A stretch of DNA of 64,000 nucleotides, taken from Cohnella caldifontis (lineage in GTDB: Bacteria; Bacillota; Bacilli; Paenibacillales; Paenibacillaceae). The translations under genes and the position numbers were made by a program. Position 1 is the stretch's first letter. Each line of letters opens with the position of its first letter. The DNA lies in contig NZ_JAQZSJ010000004.1 of NCBI RefSeq assembly GCF_029360585.1, forward strand, positions 124,001 through 188,000, written 5' to 3'. Below, piece by piece: positions 17,753 to 25,623 of the stretch. Under the pieces are notes generated by a model. That model saw only the letters and a list, made by a program, of their open reading frames with translations, made no database searches and was not told the DNA's origin.

Positions 17753-18427
17753 GTGGCGCCTTTGTCCGGACTTGCCCAATCGTTCGCGGTCGCGGCGGCC
17801 GCTTCCCGGTTGAACCGGTCGACCTGGGAGGTTTACGTAACCGGAGCGGTCATGCTCGAATGGCTTGCGGACGGATTCCTGATCCGCGGGGAAAAAGGAA
17901 AGCTGACGATGTCCGAAACGTTCGCCCCAACGTCCGAAGGCGCGCGGCAGCTGGCGGAGACGATGCGCAACGCCCGCCGGGCGAAAACGTTCAAAGGCTG
18001 GGTCAGCCTCCTCTATTCCCGCACGAAGCTGAGACGCGCCGTCTTGGCGGATTACGTCTCGGACCTGCTGGAGGAAAAGGCGCTGCGCTATGAGACGAAG
18101 AAGGTGCTCGGACTCTTCCCCGTCGGGTTTTACGTCCCCGATCCGGCCGCGAAAGATCGGATCGTGCAGCGGCTGAGGGCCGAATTGCTCGAACCGGGCA
18201 ACGTGGACGAACCGACCGCGGCCCTCGCTATGCTGCTGGATTCGGCGAACGTCCTGAAACGGTACTTTTCCGACTACGAACGGAACCAATGGCGCGATAA
18301 AATGAAACGGCTGCAGCAAGAAAACAATGAAGTCTGGAAGCGCGTCGAGGAGATCCGGAAAGCGATCCGGGAGATGGAAGCGGCCGCCTCGTCCGGAGCC
18401 GTCGCCGCAACGGCGGCGACGATGTAA
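17753..18427 (+). CDS. GPP34 (GOLPH3-like) domain protein
   Basis: 224 residues from GTG 17753 with GGAGGG 7 bp upstream. The GAVMLEWLADGFL start helix and the following all-helical body match the GPP34 family, related to eukaryotic GOLPH3/Vps74, which binds phosphoinositide membranes. Bacterial members are soluble proteins of unknown role. The LLDSANVLKRYFSDYER segment and a C-terminal charged coiled coil (about 185-205) are visible. A small MerR-like gene follows 13 bp downstream, so the pair is an operon. Function in this organism cannot be assigned. Confidence 0.8.
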   Translation: MAPLSGLAQSFAVAAAASRLNRSTWEVYVTGAVMLEWLADGFLIRGEKGKLTMSETFAPTSEGARQLAETMRNARRAKTFKGWVSLLYSRTKLRRAVLADYVSDLLEEKALRYETKKVLGLFPVGFYVPDPAAKDRIVQRLRAELLEPGNVDEPTAALAMLLDSANVLKRYFSDYERNQWRDKMKRLQQENNEVWKRVEEIRKAIREMEAAASSGAVAATAATM

Positions 18428-18440
18428 GCGGGAGGCCGCC

Positions 18441-18734
18441 ATGTCCAGACCCCGAAACCTGGAGACGATCGCCCAAGCCGAGCTCGTCACGATCAGCGAG
18501 CTGGTGCGGCTTTCCGGCATGCGCTACAGCACTTTGAAGTATTACACGGAAATCGGCCTGCTTCCATTCCGTCAGCTGGACGCCGGACTCGTGCGGCGAT
18601 ATCCGCGGGAAGCCTCCTTGCGCAGGCTGGAGGAGATCCGGATTTGCAAAGAGCGGGACGGCTTGACCATCCCCCAGATCTTGGAGAAGTTCTCGGTCGG
18701 CTCCCGGGCTGGAACGCAGACCGGAATGGAATAA
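18441..18734 (+). CDS. Small MerR-type helix-turn-helix regulator
   Basis: 97 residues from ATG 18441 behind GGAGG. The segment ITISELVRLSGMRYSTLKYYTEIGL-type (here VTISELVRLSGMRYSTLKYY and on) is a winged MerR DNA-binding domain, with RRYPREASLRRLEEI as the wing and second helix. The long dimerisation and effector domain of full MerR proteins is missing, so it is a minimal DNA binder. It overlaps no other gene and follows the GPP34 gene by 13 bp. It may autoregulate that pair. Confidence 0.8.
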   Translation: MSRPRNLETIAQAELVTISELVRLSGMRYSTLKYYTEIGLLPFRQLDAGLVRRYPREASLRRLEEIRICKERDGLTIPQILEKFSVGSRAGTQTGME

Positions 18735-18800
18735 GACACGGCAGCGTCGAAAAGCTCGATTATCTTCCGGATGGTCACCTTGGCCGCCACGTGAACGCGC

Positions 18801-19045
18801 CTATGATCCGGATCGGCCGTTCGCCCGAAGCTGACCGGCTTCCCGTGCGTACGCTTCGGGCGATCGGCCGGTTACCGCCTTGAAGTCCTTGATGAAGTGG
18901 GCTTGGTCATAGTAGCCGAGCTTCGCCGACAGCGCAGCCCAATCCGAGGCCCCGTCCTTGTCTATCAGTTCCGCCGCTTCCTGAAGCCGGAACCTTCGGA
19001 TCACCCATTTGGGGCTGACCCCGACGTACCGGCTGAACAGGCGCC
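18801..19045 (-). pseudogene. C-terminal remnant of an AraC-family regulator
   Basis: The minus strand encodes the end of an AraC-type DNA-binding domain: RLFSRYVGVSPKW leading into VIRRFRLQEAAELI, then DQAHFIKDFKAVTGRSPEAY. Homology stops abruptly at about 19045, where the frame meets a stop codon and a terminator hairpin. The N-terminal sensor and first helix-turn-helix are absent. The only in-frame start gives 67 residues. This is a truncated gene left by deletion or rearrangement. Confidence 0.8.
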
Positions 19046-19048
19046 AAA

Positions 19049-19090
19049 CACCCTAACCGTTTTCCGAACGGATAGGGTGGTTTCTTGTCT
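19049..19090 (+). terminator. Plus-strand terminator at the edge of the AraC remnant
   Basis: Stem CACCCTAACCGTT (19049-19061) with GAACGGATAGGGTG (19066-19079), one mismatch, then TTTCTTGTCTT. It abuts the breakpoint of the truncated AraC gene, and would stop transcription coming from the MerR gene before uup. Confidence 0.75.
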
Positions 19091-19247
19091 TCCGCCGTCC
19101 TGCGACGTTGCTTCCGTCATCGACGACCGTCGTTTTCTCCAGTCGTTGGATGCGGAAGGGAAACGGCTTCCGAGGTTCCCAATGCGGAGTTATGGTATGA
19201 TAGAAGGCGCCAAAGAACGCAATATTCGAAGAAACGGGTTGGGCGTC

Positions 19248-21086
19248 ATGCATTTGTTATCGGTGGAGAACGTATCGAAATCGTACGGGATGAAAACGCT
19301 ATTCGAAAACGTGTCGTTCGGCGTAGAAGACGGGGATAAAATCGGCATCATCGGCGTGAACGGAACCGGCAAGTCCACCTTGCTCAAGGTCATCGCCGGA
19401 CGGGAACCGCCGGATAACGGCGCGGTCATCGTCGGCAGCCGGGTGCGGATCCGCATGCTCGACCAGGACCCCGTCTTCCGGCCGGGCGAACGCGCGCTGG
19501 AGCACGTTCTCGCAGCCGCCGGCCCGGGCATGGACGAGGAAGACCGGCTGCAGCTGGAGACGGAAGCGAAGTCCGTCCTCACCCGGCTGGGCATCGCGGA
19601 TTATGAAGCGGCCGTGGACGTCCTGTCTGGCGGCCAGCGCAAACGGATCGCCATGGCGGCCGCCCTCGTGCTGCCTTCGAACGTCTTGATCCTGGACGAG
19701 CCGACCAACCATATCGACAACGAATCGGTCGCCTGGCTGGAAGGATACCTTCGCAAGCGCAGGGGCGCTTTGATCATGATCACGCACGACCGCTACTTCC
19801 TCGATCGGGTCAGCAACCGCATCCTGGAATTGGACCGGGGTCGCGCCTATTTCTACGAAGCCAATTACAGCCGTTTTCTCGAGCTCAAACTGGAACGCGA
19901 GGAGCGGGAGGCCGCTTCGGAAGCGAAGCGCCAAAACCTGCTGCGGAACGAATTGGCCTGGATCCGCCGGGGGGCGCAGGCGCGGTCGACGAAGCAGAAG
20001 GCGCGGATCGACCGCTTCGAGGCGCTGCGCGACCAGAAGCCCCTCGCCGGGCAAGGCAAGCTGGACGTCTCGGTCGCTTCGTCGCGACTCGGGAAGAAAA
20101 TCCTGGAGATCGACTCCGTGACCAAGCGCTTCGGAGACCGGACGCTCGTCCGGGACTTCAGCTATATCGCCGTGCCGGAGGACCGGGTCGGTATCGTCGG
20201 GCCGAACGGCAGCGGCAAGTCGACCCTGCTCAAGATGATCGCCGGGCGCCTGACCCCGGACGAAGGACGCATCGAGCTCGGTCCGACCGTCAAGCTCGGC
20301 TGGTTCTCCCAGGAACACGAGGAGATGGACGAGTCGCAGCGGGTGATCGAGTATATCCGCGAAGGGGCCGACCAAGTCCGTACGGCGGACGGCAGCACCG
20401 TGTCGGCAGGCCAAATGCTCGAACGCTTCCTGTTTCCTCCGGAAACGCAATGGACGACGATTTCCCGCCTGTCCGGCGGGGAGAAGCGTCGGCTGCAGCT
20501 GCTGCGGATCCTGATGGAGTCGCCGAACGTGCTATTGCTCGACGAGCCGACCAACGATCTGGACATCGCGACGCTGACCGTACTGGAAGATTATTTGGAC
20601 TCGTTCCCCGGCGTCGTGATCGCGGTATCCCACGACCGCTATTTCCTCGATCGGATGGCGGAACGGATCTGGGGATTCGAGGGCGGCGGGCGGCTGGTCC
20701 AGCACACGGGGAACTACACGGATTACCAGGAAGACCGGACACGGCGCGAAACCGCCGCCTTGCCTTCCGCTTCCGGTTCCGGCGGCACCGCCGCCAAACC
20801 TTCCCCGTCCGACTCCGCTGCGGTTTCCGAGACCCGGGAACGCCAGCTCCGCATGTCCTACAAGGATCAGAAGGATTTCGAGCAGATCGACGGCTGGATC
20901 GCGGAGACGGAGGAGCAGCTGCGGCGGGTCGCTGCCGACATGGAGGCGTCGGCCAGCGATTCCGTGCGGCTTCAGGAACTGCTGGAACGCCAGAGAGAAC
21001 TCGAGGCGAAGCTGGACGGCCTGCTGGAACGCTGGACCGAGCTGAACGAGCTGGCGGAACGCATCGCGGCGCAGAAGAAAAATTGA
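19248..21086 (+). CDS. uup: ABC-F ATPase, Uup type
   Basis: 612 residues from ATG 19248. Two ATP-binding cassettes: Walker A GVNGTGKST with signature LSGGQRKR, then Walker A GPNGSGKST with LSGGEKRR. A charged linker joins them. The C-terminal 75 residues form the coiled-coil ABC_tran_CTD typical of Uup, with SYKDQKDFEQI at its start. No membrane segments, as expected for ABC-F proteins that act on ribosomes or, for Uup, on DNA branch structures. The frame is open to 18897, but homology starts at MHLLSVENVSKSYG; a TATGAT -10 candidate at 19196-19201 also favours the later start. The ribosome site is weak. Confidence 0.88.
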   Translation: MHLLSVENVSKSYGMKTLFENVSFGVEDGDKIGIIGVNGTGKSTLLKVIAGREPPDNGAVIVGSRVRIRMLDQDPVFRPGERALEHVLAAAGPGMDEEDRLQLETEAKSVLTRLGIADYEAAVDVLSGGQRKRIAMAAALVLPSNVLILDEPTNHIDNESVAWLEGYLRKRRGALIMITHDRYFLDRVSNRILELDRGRAYFYEANYSRFLELKLEREEREAASEAKRQNLLRNELAWIRRGAQARSTKQKARIDRFEALRDQKPLAGQGKLDVSVASSRLGKKILEIDSVTKRFGDRTLVRDFSYIAVPEDRVGIVGPNGSGKSTLLKMIAGRLTPDEGRIELGPTVKLGWFSQEHEEMDESQRVIEYIREGADQVRTADGSTVSAGQMLERFLFPPETQWTTISRLSGGEKRRLQLLRILMESPNVLLLDEPTNDLDIATLTVLEDYLDSFPGVVIAVSHDRYFLDRMAERIWGFEGGGRLVQHTGNYTDYQEDRTRRETAALPSASGSGGTAAKPSPSDSAAVSETRERQLRMSYKDQKDFEQIDGWIAETEEQLRRVAADMEASASDSVRLQELLERQRELEAKLDGLLERWTELNELAERIAAQKKN

Positions 21087-21215
21087 GAAGCGAGTGAATT
21101 TGCGCGCGTCGAGGAGCTGCTCTCTGCAGGAGTCCTGCCGATTAAGCCGCGACAGGAAGGGACCGGCAGCTCCGTTCGAGTTCGCTTCGCAAAAGTCGGA
21201 GGCTCTTTTCGTGCC

Positions 21216-21255
21216 ATCGGCCGAGTGATTGCGCAAAGGCAATAACTCGGCCGAT
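21216..21255. terminator. Inverted repeat downstream of uup
   Basis: Perfect stem ATCGGCCGAGT (21216-21226) with ACTCGGCCGAT (21245-21255) and an inner ATTGC/GCAAT pair. It is followed by TTGCG, a poor T-tract, so it is a possible terminator or RNA-stabilising hairpin. Confidence 0.5.
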
Positions 21256-21296
21256 TTGCGTGGCAGCGGGACCTCCCCTTAACCGCAACTAACGAT

Positions 21297-21335
21297 GAAA
21301 GCCGCAGGGACACGAAGATCCCCGCGGCTTTCGCC
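21297..21335 (-). terminator. Terminator of the ugp operon
   Basis: Stem GAAAGCCGC(A)GGGA with the complementary TCCCCGCGGCTTTC just downstream of the ugpB stop on the minus strand. The T-tract is short. Confidence 0.7.
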
Positions 21336-21338
21336 CGT

Positions 21339-22763
21339 TTACTTCACGGTCTTGTTATAGTCCCCGATCTTGGCGGTGATTTGAACCTGGGCGGCCGTCA
21401 AGGCGTCTTTCGGAGACTTCGCTCCGTTCACGACCTCTTCCATGGCCCCTTCCACGATTTGCCGCGCCTCCGGGAACACGCCCATGACGGCGCCCTTCGT
21501 CGCGTTGTTCAGCTTCGTCCGGTGCAGCTGATCGACGGCGGTCTGGAACTGCGGGAACTTCTTCATGTTCTCCTTCACCAGGTCCTGCTCGTAAGCCGCT
21601 TTGGTGATCGGGAAGTAACCGGAGTTGACGTTCCAATACGCCTGCTGCTCGGGCGAAGCCAGGAACTTGATGAACGCCCAGGCGGCTTTCTGCTCGGCTT
21701 CCGGACGATCGTTCAGGATGTACAGGCTCGCGCCGCCGACGATCACCCCGCCGTCCGCCGCGCCTTCCGGACGCGGAAGGAACGCCGTGCCGACTTCGAA
21801 CTTGCCGCCGACTCCGTCCACGATGCCGCGCAGAGCGGCCGTCGAGTCCAGCGTCATGGCGACTTGTCCCGCGACGAACGCCTTCTTCGTGTCCGCCGTC
21901 GCCCGGCCCAAGTTCAGCATGACCTTGCTGTCGATCAGGTCCTTCCACCACGTCATGACCTTCACGCCGGCATCGTCCGCCAAGAGCGACTTCTCGGCCA
22001 AGCCGTCGCGGCCGTTGCCGTGGTCGACGTACTCCTTGCCTTGGGCGGCGAACAGCTGCTCCATGAACCATCCGTACAGGGCGAACGATGCGCCGTACAC
22101 GCCGTCCTTCGTCAGCTTCTGAGCCGCCGCCTTCACTTCCTCGAAGGTGGCCGGAGGTTTCTCCGGATCCAGCCCGGCGTTCTTGAACAACGTTTTGTTA
22201 TAGTACATGATCGGATTGGACGTATTGAACGGCATCGAGTACAACTGGCCGTCGAACGTGTAATAACCCAGGATATTCTCTTCCAGCCGGGACAGGTCGA
22301 AGCGGTCCTCGTCGATGAACTTCTGGATCGGCGTGATCGTTTTGGAATCGATCATGAAGCGGCTTCCGATTTCGTAGACTTGCACGATCGACGGCCCCGA
22401 GCCGCTGCCCATGGCCGTTTTCATTTTGCTCAGGCTCTCGTCGTAGCTGCCTTGAAACGCGGCTTCCACTTGGATGTCCGGATGCGACTCGTTGAACTCC
22501 TCTACCAAGTGGTCGATCGCTTTGCCCAATTCCCCGCTCATCGAATGCCACCAGACGACTTTGACCGGCTCGGCCTTCGGCTCCGCCGAAGCCGGCTGCG
22601 CGGAAGCGGCGTCCGCCGGGCTCGTCTGATTGGTGGCGTCAACCGGCGCTTCTCCGGCGGCGGTTCCCGCTTTCTCCGCGCCGCACGCGGCCGCGAACGC
22701 CATCGTTAACGCCAGCAAACCCCCCAGAATCGTTCTCCGTCTCCATTTCCGCTTCTTCCACAT
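21339..22763 (-). CDS. ugpB: Glycerol-3-phosphate ABC transporter binding lipoprotein UgpB
   Basis: 474 residues with a lipoprotein-type signal ending in AAAC, so anchored outside the membrane. The mature part follows the UgpB pattern closely: VWWHSMSGELGKAIDHL, then GSYDESL, SIVQVYEIGSRFMIDSK, MPFNTSNPIMYYNKTLFKNAG and LDPEKPPATF. These match UgpB rather than maltose or multiple-sugar binders. It captures glycerol-3-phosphate or glycerophosphodiesters for the UgpAE permease encoded upstream. It is the last gene of the operon. The ATP-binding subunit is not in the window and is probably shared (MsmX/UgpC type). Confidence 0.85.
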   Translation of the reverse strand: MWKKRKWRRRTILGGLLALTMAFAAACGAEKAGTAAGEAPVDATNQTSPADAASAQPASAEPKAEPVKVVWWHSMSGELGKAIDHLVEEFNESHPDIQVEAAFQGSYDESLSKMKTAMGSGSGPSIVQVYEIGSRFMIDSKTITPIQKFIDEDRFDLSRLEENILGYYTFDGQLYSMPFNTSNPIMYYNKTLFKNAGLDPEKPPATFEEVKAAAQKLTKDGVYGASFALYGWFMEQLFAAQGKEYVDHGNGRDGLAEKSLLADDAGVKVMTWWKDLIDSKVMLNLGRATADTKKAFVAGQVAMTLDSTAALRGIVDGVGGKFEVGTAFLPRPEGAADGGVIVGGASLYILNDRPEAEQKAAWAFIKFLASPEQQAYWNVNSGYFPITKAAYEQDLVKENMKKFPQFQTAVDQLHRTKLNNATKGAVMGVFPEARQIVEGAMEEVVNGAKSPKDALTAAQVQITAKIGDYNKTVK

Positions 22764-22832
22764 ATCATCGATTCTCTCCTTTTATCCCATGGGTATCTAT
22801 CGTAAACCGGGGTTCGCGAACCCCGAAGGTTG

Positions 22833-23654
22833 TCAGCCTTTCACGGCGCCCGCGGTAATGCCCCGGACGAGCTGCTTCAGCCCGAGCGCGAGCAGGAGCA
22901 GAGAAGGCAGCAGCACGAGCGAGACGCCGGCCAGCAGGAGACCGTAGGAGATGAATTCCTCCCATTTGAGCATGCTGATGCCGATCTGCACGGTTCTCTT
23001 CGTGTCCGTGTTCGTGATGAGCAGCGGCCACAAATATTGGTTCCAGGCGTTCAGGAACACGTATACGCCGAGCGTCGCCAGCGCCGGCCGGGCCAACGGC
23101 AGCACGATGATCGCGAAAACGCGCAAATGCCCGCAGCCGTCCATGCGCGCCGCCTCGATCAGCTCCTTCGGCATTTGCAGGAAAAACTGCCGGAGCAGGA
23201 AAATGCCGAACGTGCTCGCCAGGAACGGGATCGTGAGACCGGCATAGCTGTCCATCCATCCCCAGCTTTTGACCGTCAAATAATTGGGGATGATGGTGAC
23301 CTCCCAAGGTATCATCATCGTGGACAGGAACAGGAAAAATACGGCGTTTTTGCCCCGGAACGGGACGAACGCGAACGCGTACGCCGCCAGGCTCGCCGTG
23401 ACCAGCTGCCCGGCCATGATGACGGCCGACACGACGAGGCTGTTCAGCAGGAACCGGCCGATCGGCACCAGGCCCAGCACGTCGGCGAAGTTCCGAAGAT
23501 ACAAGCGGGAAGGGAACATGGCGGGCGGGTACGCTTGCGATTCCTCCGGCGTCATGAACGCGTTCGAGAACGCGAATAGGATCGGATACAGAACGGCGAG
23601 CGCGCACAGCATCAGAAAGAGATACCGTACGCCGGCGCTCCATTTGCTGCTCAT
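22833..23654 (-). CDS. ugpE: Glycerol-3-phosphate ABC transporter permease UgpE
   Basis: 273 residues, six predicted membrane segments, with the ABC permease EAA loop ELIEAARMDGCGHLRVFAIIVLP that contacts the ATPase. The MPWEVTIIPNYLTV-like segment is typical of MalG/UgpE partners. Start ATG 23654 overlaps the stop of ugpA by 4 bp (ATGA), so translation is coupled. With UgpA it forms the membrane channel for the UgpB-bound substrate. Confidence 0.85.
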   Translation of the reverse strand: MSSKWSAGVRYLFLMLCALAVLYPILFAFSNAFMTPEESQAYPPAMFPSRLYLRNFADVLGLVPIGRFLLNSLVVSAVIMAGQLVTASLAAYAFAFVPFRGKNAVFFLFLSTMMIPWEVTIIPNYLTVKSWGWMDSYAGLTIPFLASTFGIFLLRQFFLQMPKELIEAARMDGCGHLRVFAIIVLPLARPALATLGVYVFLNAWNQYLWPLLITNTDTKRTVQIGISMLKWEEFISYGLLLAGVSLVLLPSLLLLALGLKQLVRGITAGAVKG

Positions 23655-24625
23655 TGGTAGTGCACCTTCTTTTCCAGCCAGAAAAATTGCGCCAGCGTCA
23701 GCGCCAGGATAACGGCGAACAAGACGAGCGCCTGCGCGCTGCCGGAGCCGAAACGGAAATTGACGAACGCCTCCTGGTAAATCCGGTAAACCATCACGTT
23801 CGTCGAATCCATCGGCCCGCCTTTCGTCAGGATGTGGATTTGGCCGAACGTCTGGAACGCGCCGATCACCGATACGATAAGCAGGAAGAACAGCGTCGGG
23901 GACAGCAGCGGGATCAGCACGCCGAACGCGCTCCGGAACGGACCGGGACCGTCGAGCTTCAGGCTGTCGTAAATGTCGTCCGAAATGCCGCGCAGTCCGC
24001 CAAGCAGCACGATGTAGTTGAAACCCAGATTCATCCAGACGGTCATCATGGACACCGAGACCAGCGCCCATTTCGGATCCGCGAGCCAGAACACCGGTTT
24101 TAGATGCAGGAGGCCGAGAAAATAATTGAGCATGCCCGCGCTCGGATGGAACAGCAGGATCCAGATGGCCGCTCCGGTTCCGGCCGAAATGACGACGGGA
24201 AGCGAGAATGCGTATTGGAAAGCTTTCATGGCCGGACGCTTCGCGTGGGTCATCACCGCCAGAACGAGCGCGATGACGATGCCGGCCGGCACCGTGTACA
24301 GGGTGAACAGAACCGTCGCCTTCAGCGTCGCGAGAAACGCGGCGCCGGAAGCGAACAGGGACGCGTAGTTGTCCAGTCCGGCATAAGCGGCCACTTCCCC
24401 GCGCGGGTTCGTGATTTGGAAGCTCAGGTAGACGGACTTGGCGAGCGGGTAAAACAGGAACACGCCGAAAAAGGCGAAGCACGGCAGCAGGAACAAATAC
24501 CCCGTGAAGTTGTCTCTCCGTTTGATCGACCGCAGCGACCGCAGCGTCCGTGACGCGCGGAGAGCGCCTGCGGCATGAGCGGTATGACCGGCATGGGCCG
24601 ATTGCAGCGATTGCGCCGAATCCAT
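23651..24625 (-). CDS. ugpA: Glycerol-3-phosphate ABC transporter permease UgpA
   Basis: 324 residues with a hydrophilic Ala/Arg-rich N-terminal tail of about 38 residues, then six membrane segments from FTGYLFLLPCFAFFG. The EAA-loop equivalent is DIYDSLKLDGPGPFRSAFGVLIPLL. The family is MalF/UgpA. Start ATG 24625 follows GGGGGGACGAGG. It lies 13 bp behind the phosphodiesterase relic and overlaps ugpE by 4 bp. Confidence 0.85.
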   Translation of the reverse strand: MDSAQSLQSAHAGHTAHAAGALRASRTLRSLRSIKRRDNFTGYLFLLPCFAFFGVFLFYPLAKSVYLSFQITNPRGEVAAYAGLDNYASLFASGAAFLATLKATVLFTLYTVPAGIVIALVLAVMTHAKRPAMKAFQYAFSLPVVISAGTGAAIWILLFHPSAGMLNYFLGLLHLKPVFWLADPKWALVSVSMMTVWMNLGFNYIVLLGGLRGISDDIYDSLKLDGPGPFRSAFGVLIPLLSPTLFFLLIVSVIGAFQTFGQIHILTKGGPMDSTNVMVYRIYQEAFVNFRFGSGSAQALVLFAVILALTLAQFFWLEKKVHYQ

Positions 24626-24638
24626 CCTCGTCCCCCCC

Positions 24639-24749
24639 TTATGCCCGAGGAATGGGGATTTGATCCCGCATTCTGGCCGAAAAGTCGGTGATGATGCCCG
24701 CCGCGCCCCGATGAGCGATCACCGGCGGCCGATCTTGTTCCAGCGTCAT
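24639..24749 (-). pseudogene. In-frame deletion relic of a glycerophosphodiester phosphodiesterase
   Basis: A 36-codon frame on the minus strand. Its first half, PPVIAHRGAAG, is the N-terminal catalytic motif of glycerophosphodiester phosphodiesterases (GlpQ/UgpQ). Its second half, GIITDFSARMRDQ, matches their extreme C-terminus (GIITDFPDRL type). About 200 central residues are missing while the frame and start remain intact. It is the first gene of the ugp operon, where a complete enzyme would hydrolyse glycerophosphodiesters to glycerol-3-phosphate. The relic cannot be active. A real short peptide is possible but unlikely. Confidence 0.75.
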
Positions 24750-24790
24750 GAGCCCGCCACCCTTCCCCGATCGTTTTCAGGCATAACAAA

Positions 24791-24870
24791 TAACCCTTCT
24801 TCGGCCCATGCGAAAACGAGTCCGGCGATTACGTCCGGTTTCTATTTCGCACCAGGCTTACTGAAGGGTT
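24791..24870 (-). promoter_or_regulatory. Candidate GlpP-responsive leader of the ugp operon
   Basis: The 250 bp between glpP and the ugp relic hold no gene. On the minus strand AACCCTTC (from 24870) can pair with GAAGGGTT (ending 24792), followed by ATTTGTT, a terminator-like arrangement with a 63-base structured loop. GlpP proteins bind leader RNA and prevent termination when glycerol-3-phosphate is present. The link to GlpP is from position and family, not a recognised binding motif. Confidence 0.4.
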
Positions 24871-25000
24871 TTCTCCTCGGCTCAACCCACCGTAAACGGC
24901 GCTCTTATTCGGTTGCATGTTCAGAATAACGCCGTAATGTTAGGTCAAGATCAAGCGGATTCAAGAAGTTTGTTTAATCTATTAGCCGGCGCTAAAGAGG

Positions 25001-25537
25001 TTACCAGAGCGAAGGATCGCCGCAGGAAATATAGTCGGCGCCGCTCTCCAGCGCAGCGGAGATTTCCTCCTCGCGGCGGATCAACCCGCCTACGATCAGG
25101 GGCTGGCTGATCTTTTCCCGCATCTCCCGGATTACGCGCGGCATCAGCCCGGGCATCAGCTCGACCTCGTCCGGATGCATGCTGCCGATCACCCGGACCG
25201 CGGTCTGAACCGCGGCGGTGTCGATGGCGAAAATCCGCTGGATGCTTCGGAGCCCGGCCTGTTTGGCCGCGGCGACGGTGTTCGATTTGGTCGTGATGAT
25301 CCCGTCCACGCGGAACCGTTCGGCCAGATAGGCGATCGCGAACTTATCCTTGCCCAGCCCGGCGACCATTTCGACATGGACGTAAACCTGCTTGTCCGCC
25401 TCGCGCAGCCGATTCACGATCGCTTCCAGCTTGCCGATGTGTCCGGTCATCAGATTGACCCGGTTCAGCTTGCTGTCCAGCACCTGGGGAATTTGCTCCT
25501 CGGACGTGAGCGAGGCGATGACAGGGTAACGATTCAC
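25001..25537 (-). CDS. glpP: Glycerol-3-phosphate-responsive antiterminator GlpP
   Basis: 178 residues from GTG 25537 with GGAGGTG 5 bp upstream. The protein fits the GlpP family (TIM-barrel-like): NRYPVIASL, HVEMVAGLGKDKFAIAYL, DGIITTKSN, RIFAIDTAAV, ELMPGLMPRVI and QPLIVGGLI. In Bacillus subtilis GlpP binds leader mRNA of glp operons and blocks termination when glycerol-3-phosphate is bound. Here it directly precedes the ugp transporter genes on the same strand with a 250-bp gap, so ugp is the obvious candidate target. Confidence 0.92.
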   Translation of the reverse strand: MNRYPVIASLTSEEQIPQVLDSKLNRVNLMTGHIGKLEAIVNRLREADKQVYVHVEMVAGLGKDKFAIAYLAERFRVDGIITTKSNTVAAAKQAGLRSIQRIFAIDTAAVQTAVRVIGSMHPDEVELMPGLMPRVIREMREKISQPLIVGGLIRREEEISAALESGADYISCGDPSLW

Positions 25538-25623
25538 CGTTTCACCTCCACCTTCGTACGCGACTGTAAGTCGACCTTACCATCCGTTTGTTAGGGGGGG
25601 ATTAGGGGAACGTTACGCGGGGT

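Noticed and set aside
18897-19247. N-terminal extension of the Uup-type ATPase
   Set aside because: The extension runs through the AraC remnant and a terminator, lacks homology, and a -10-like sequence lies inside it.
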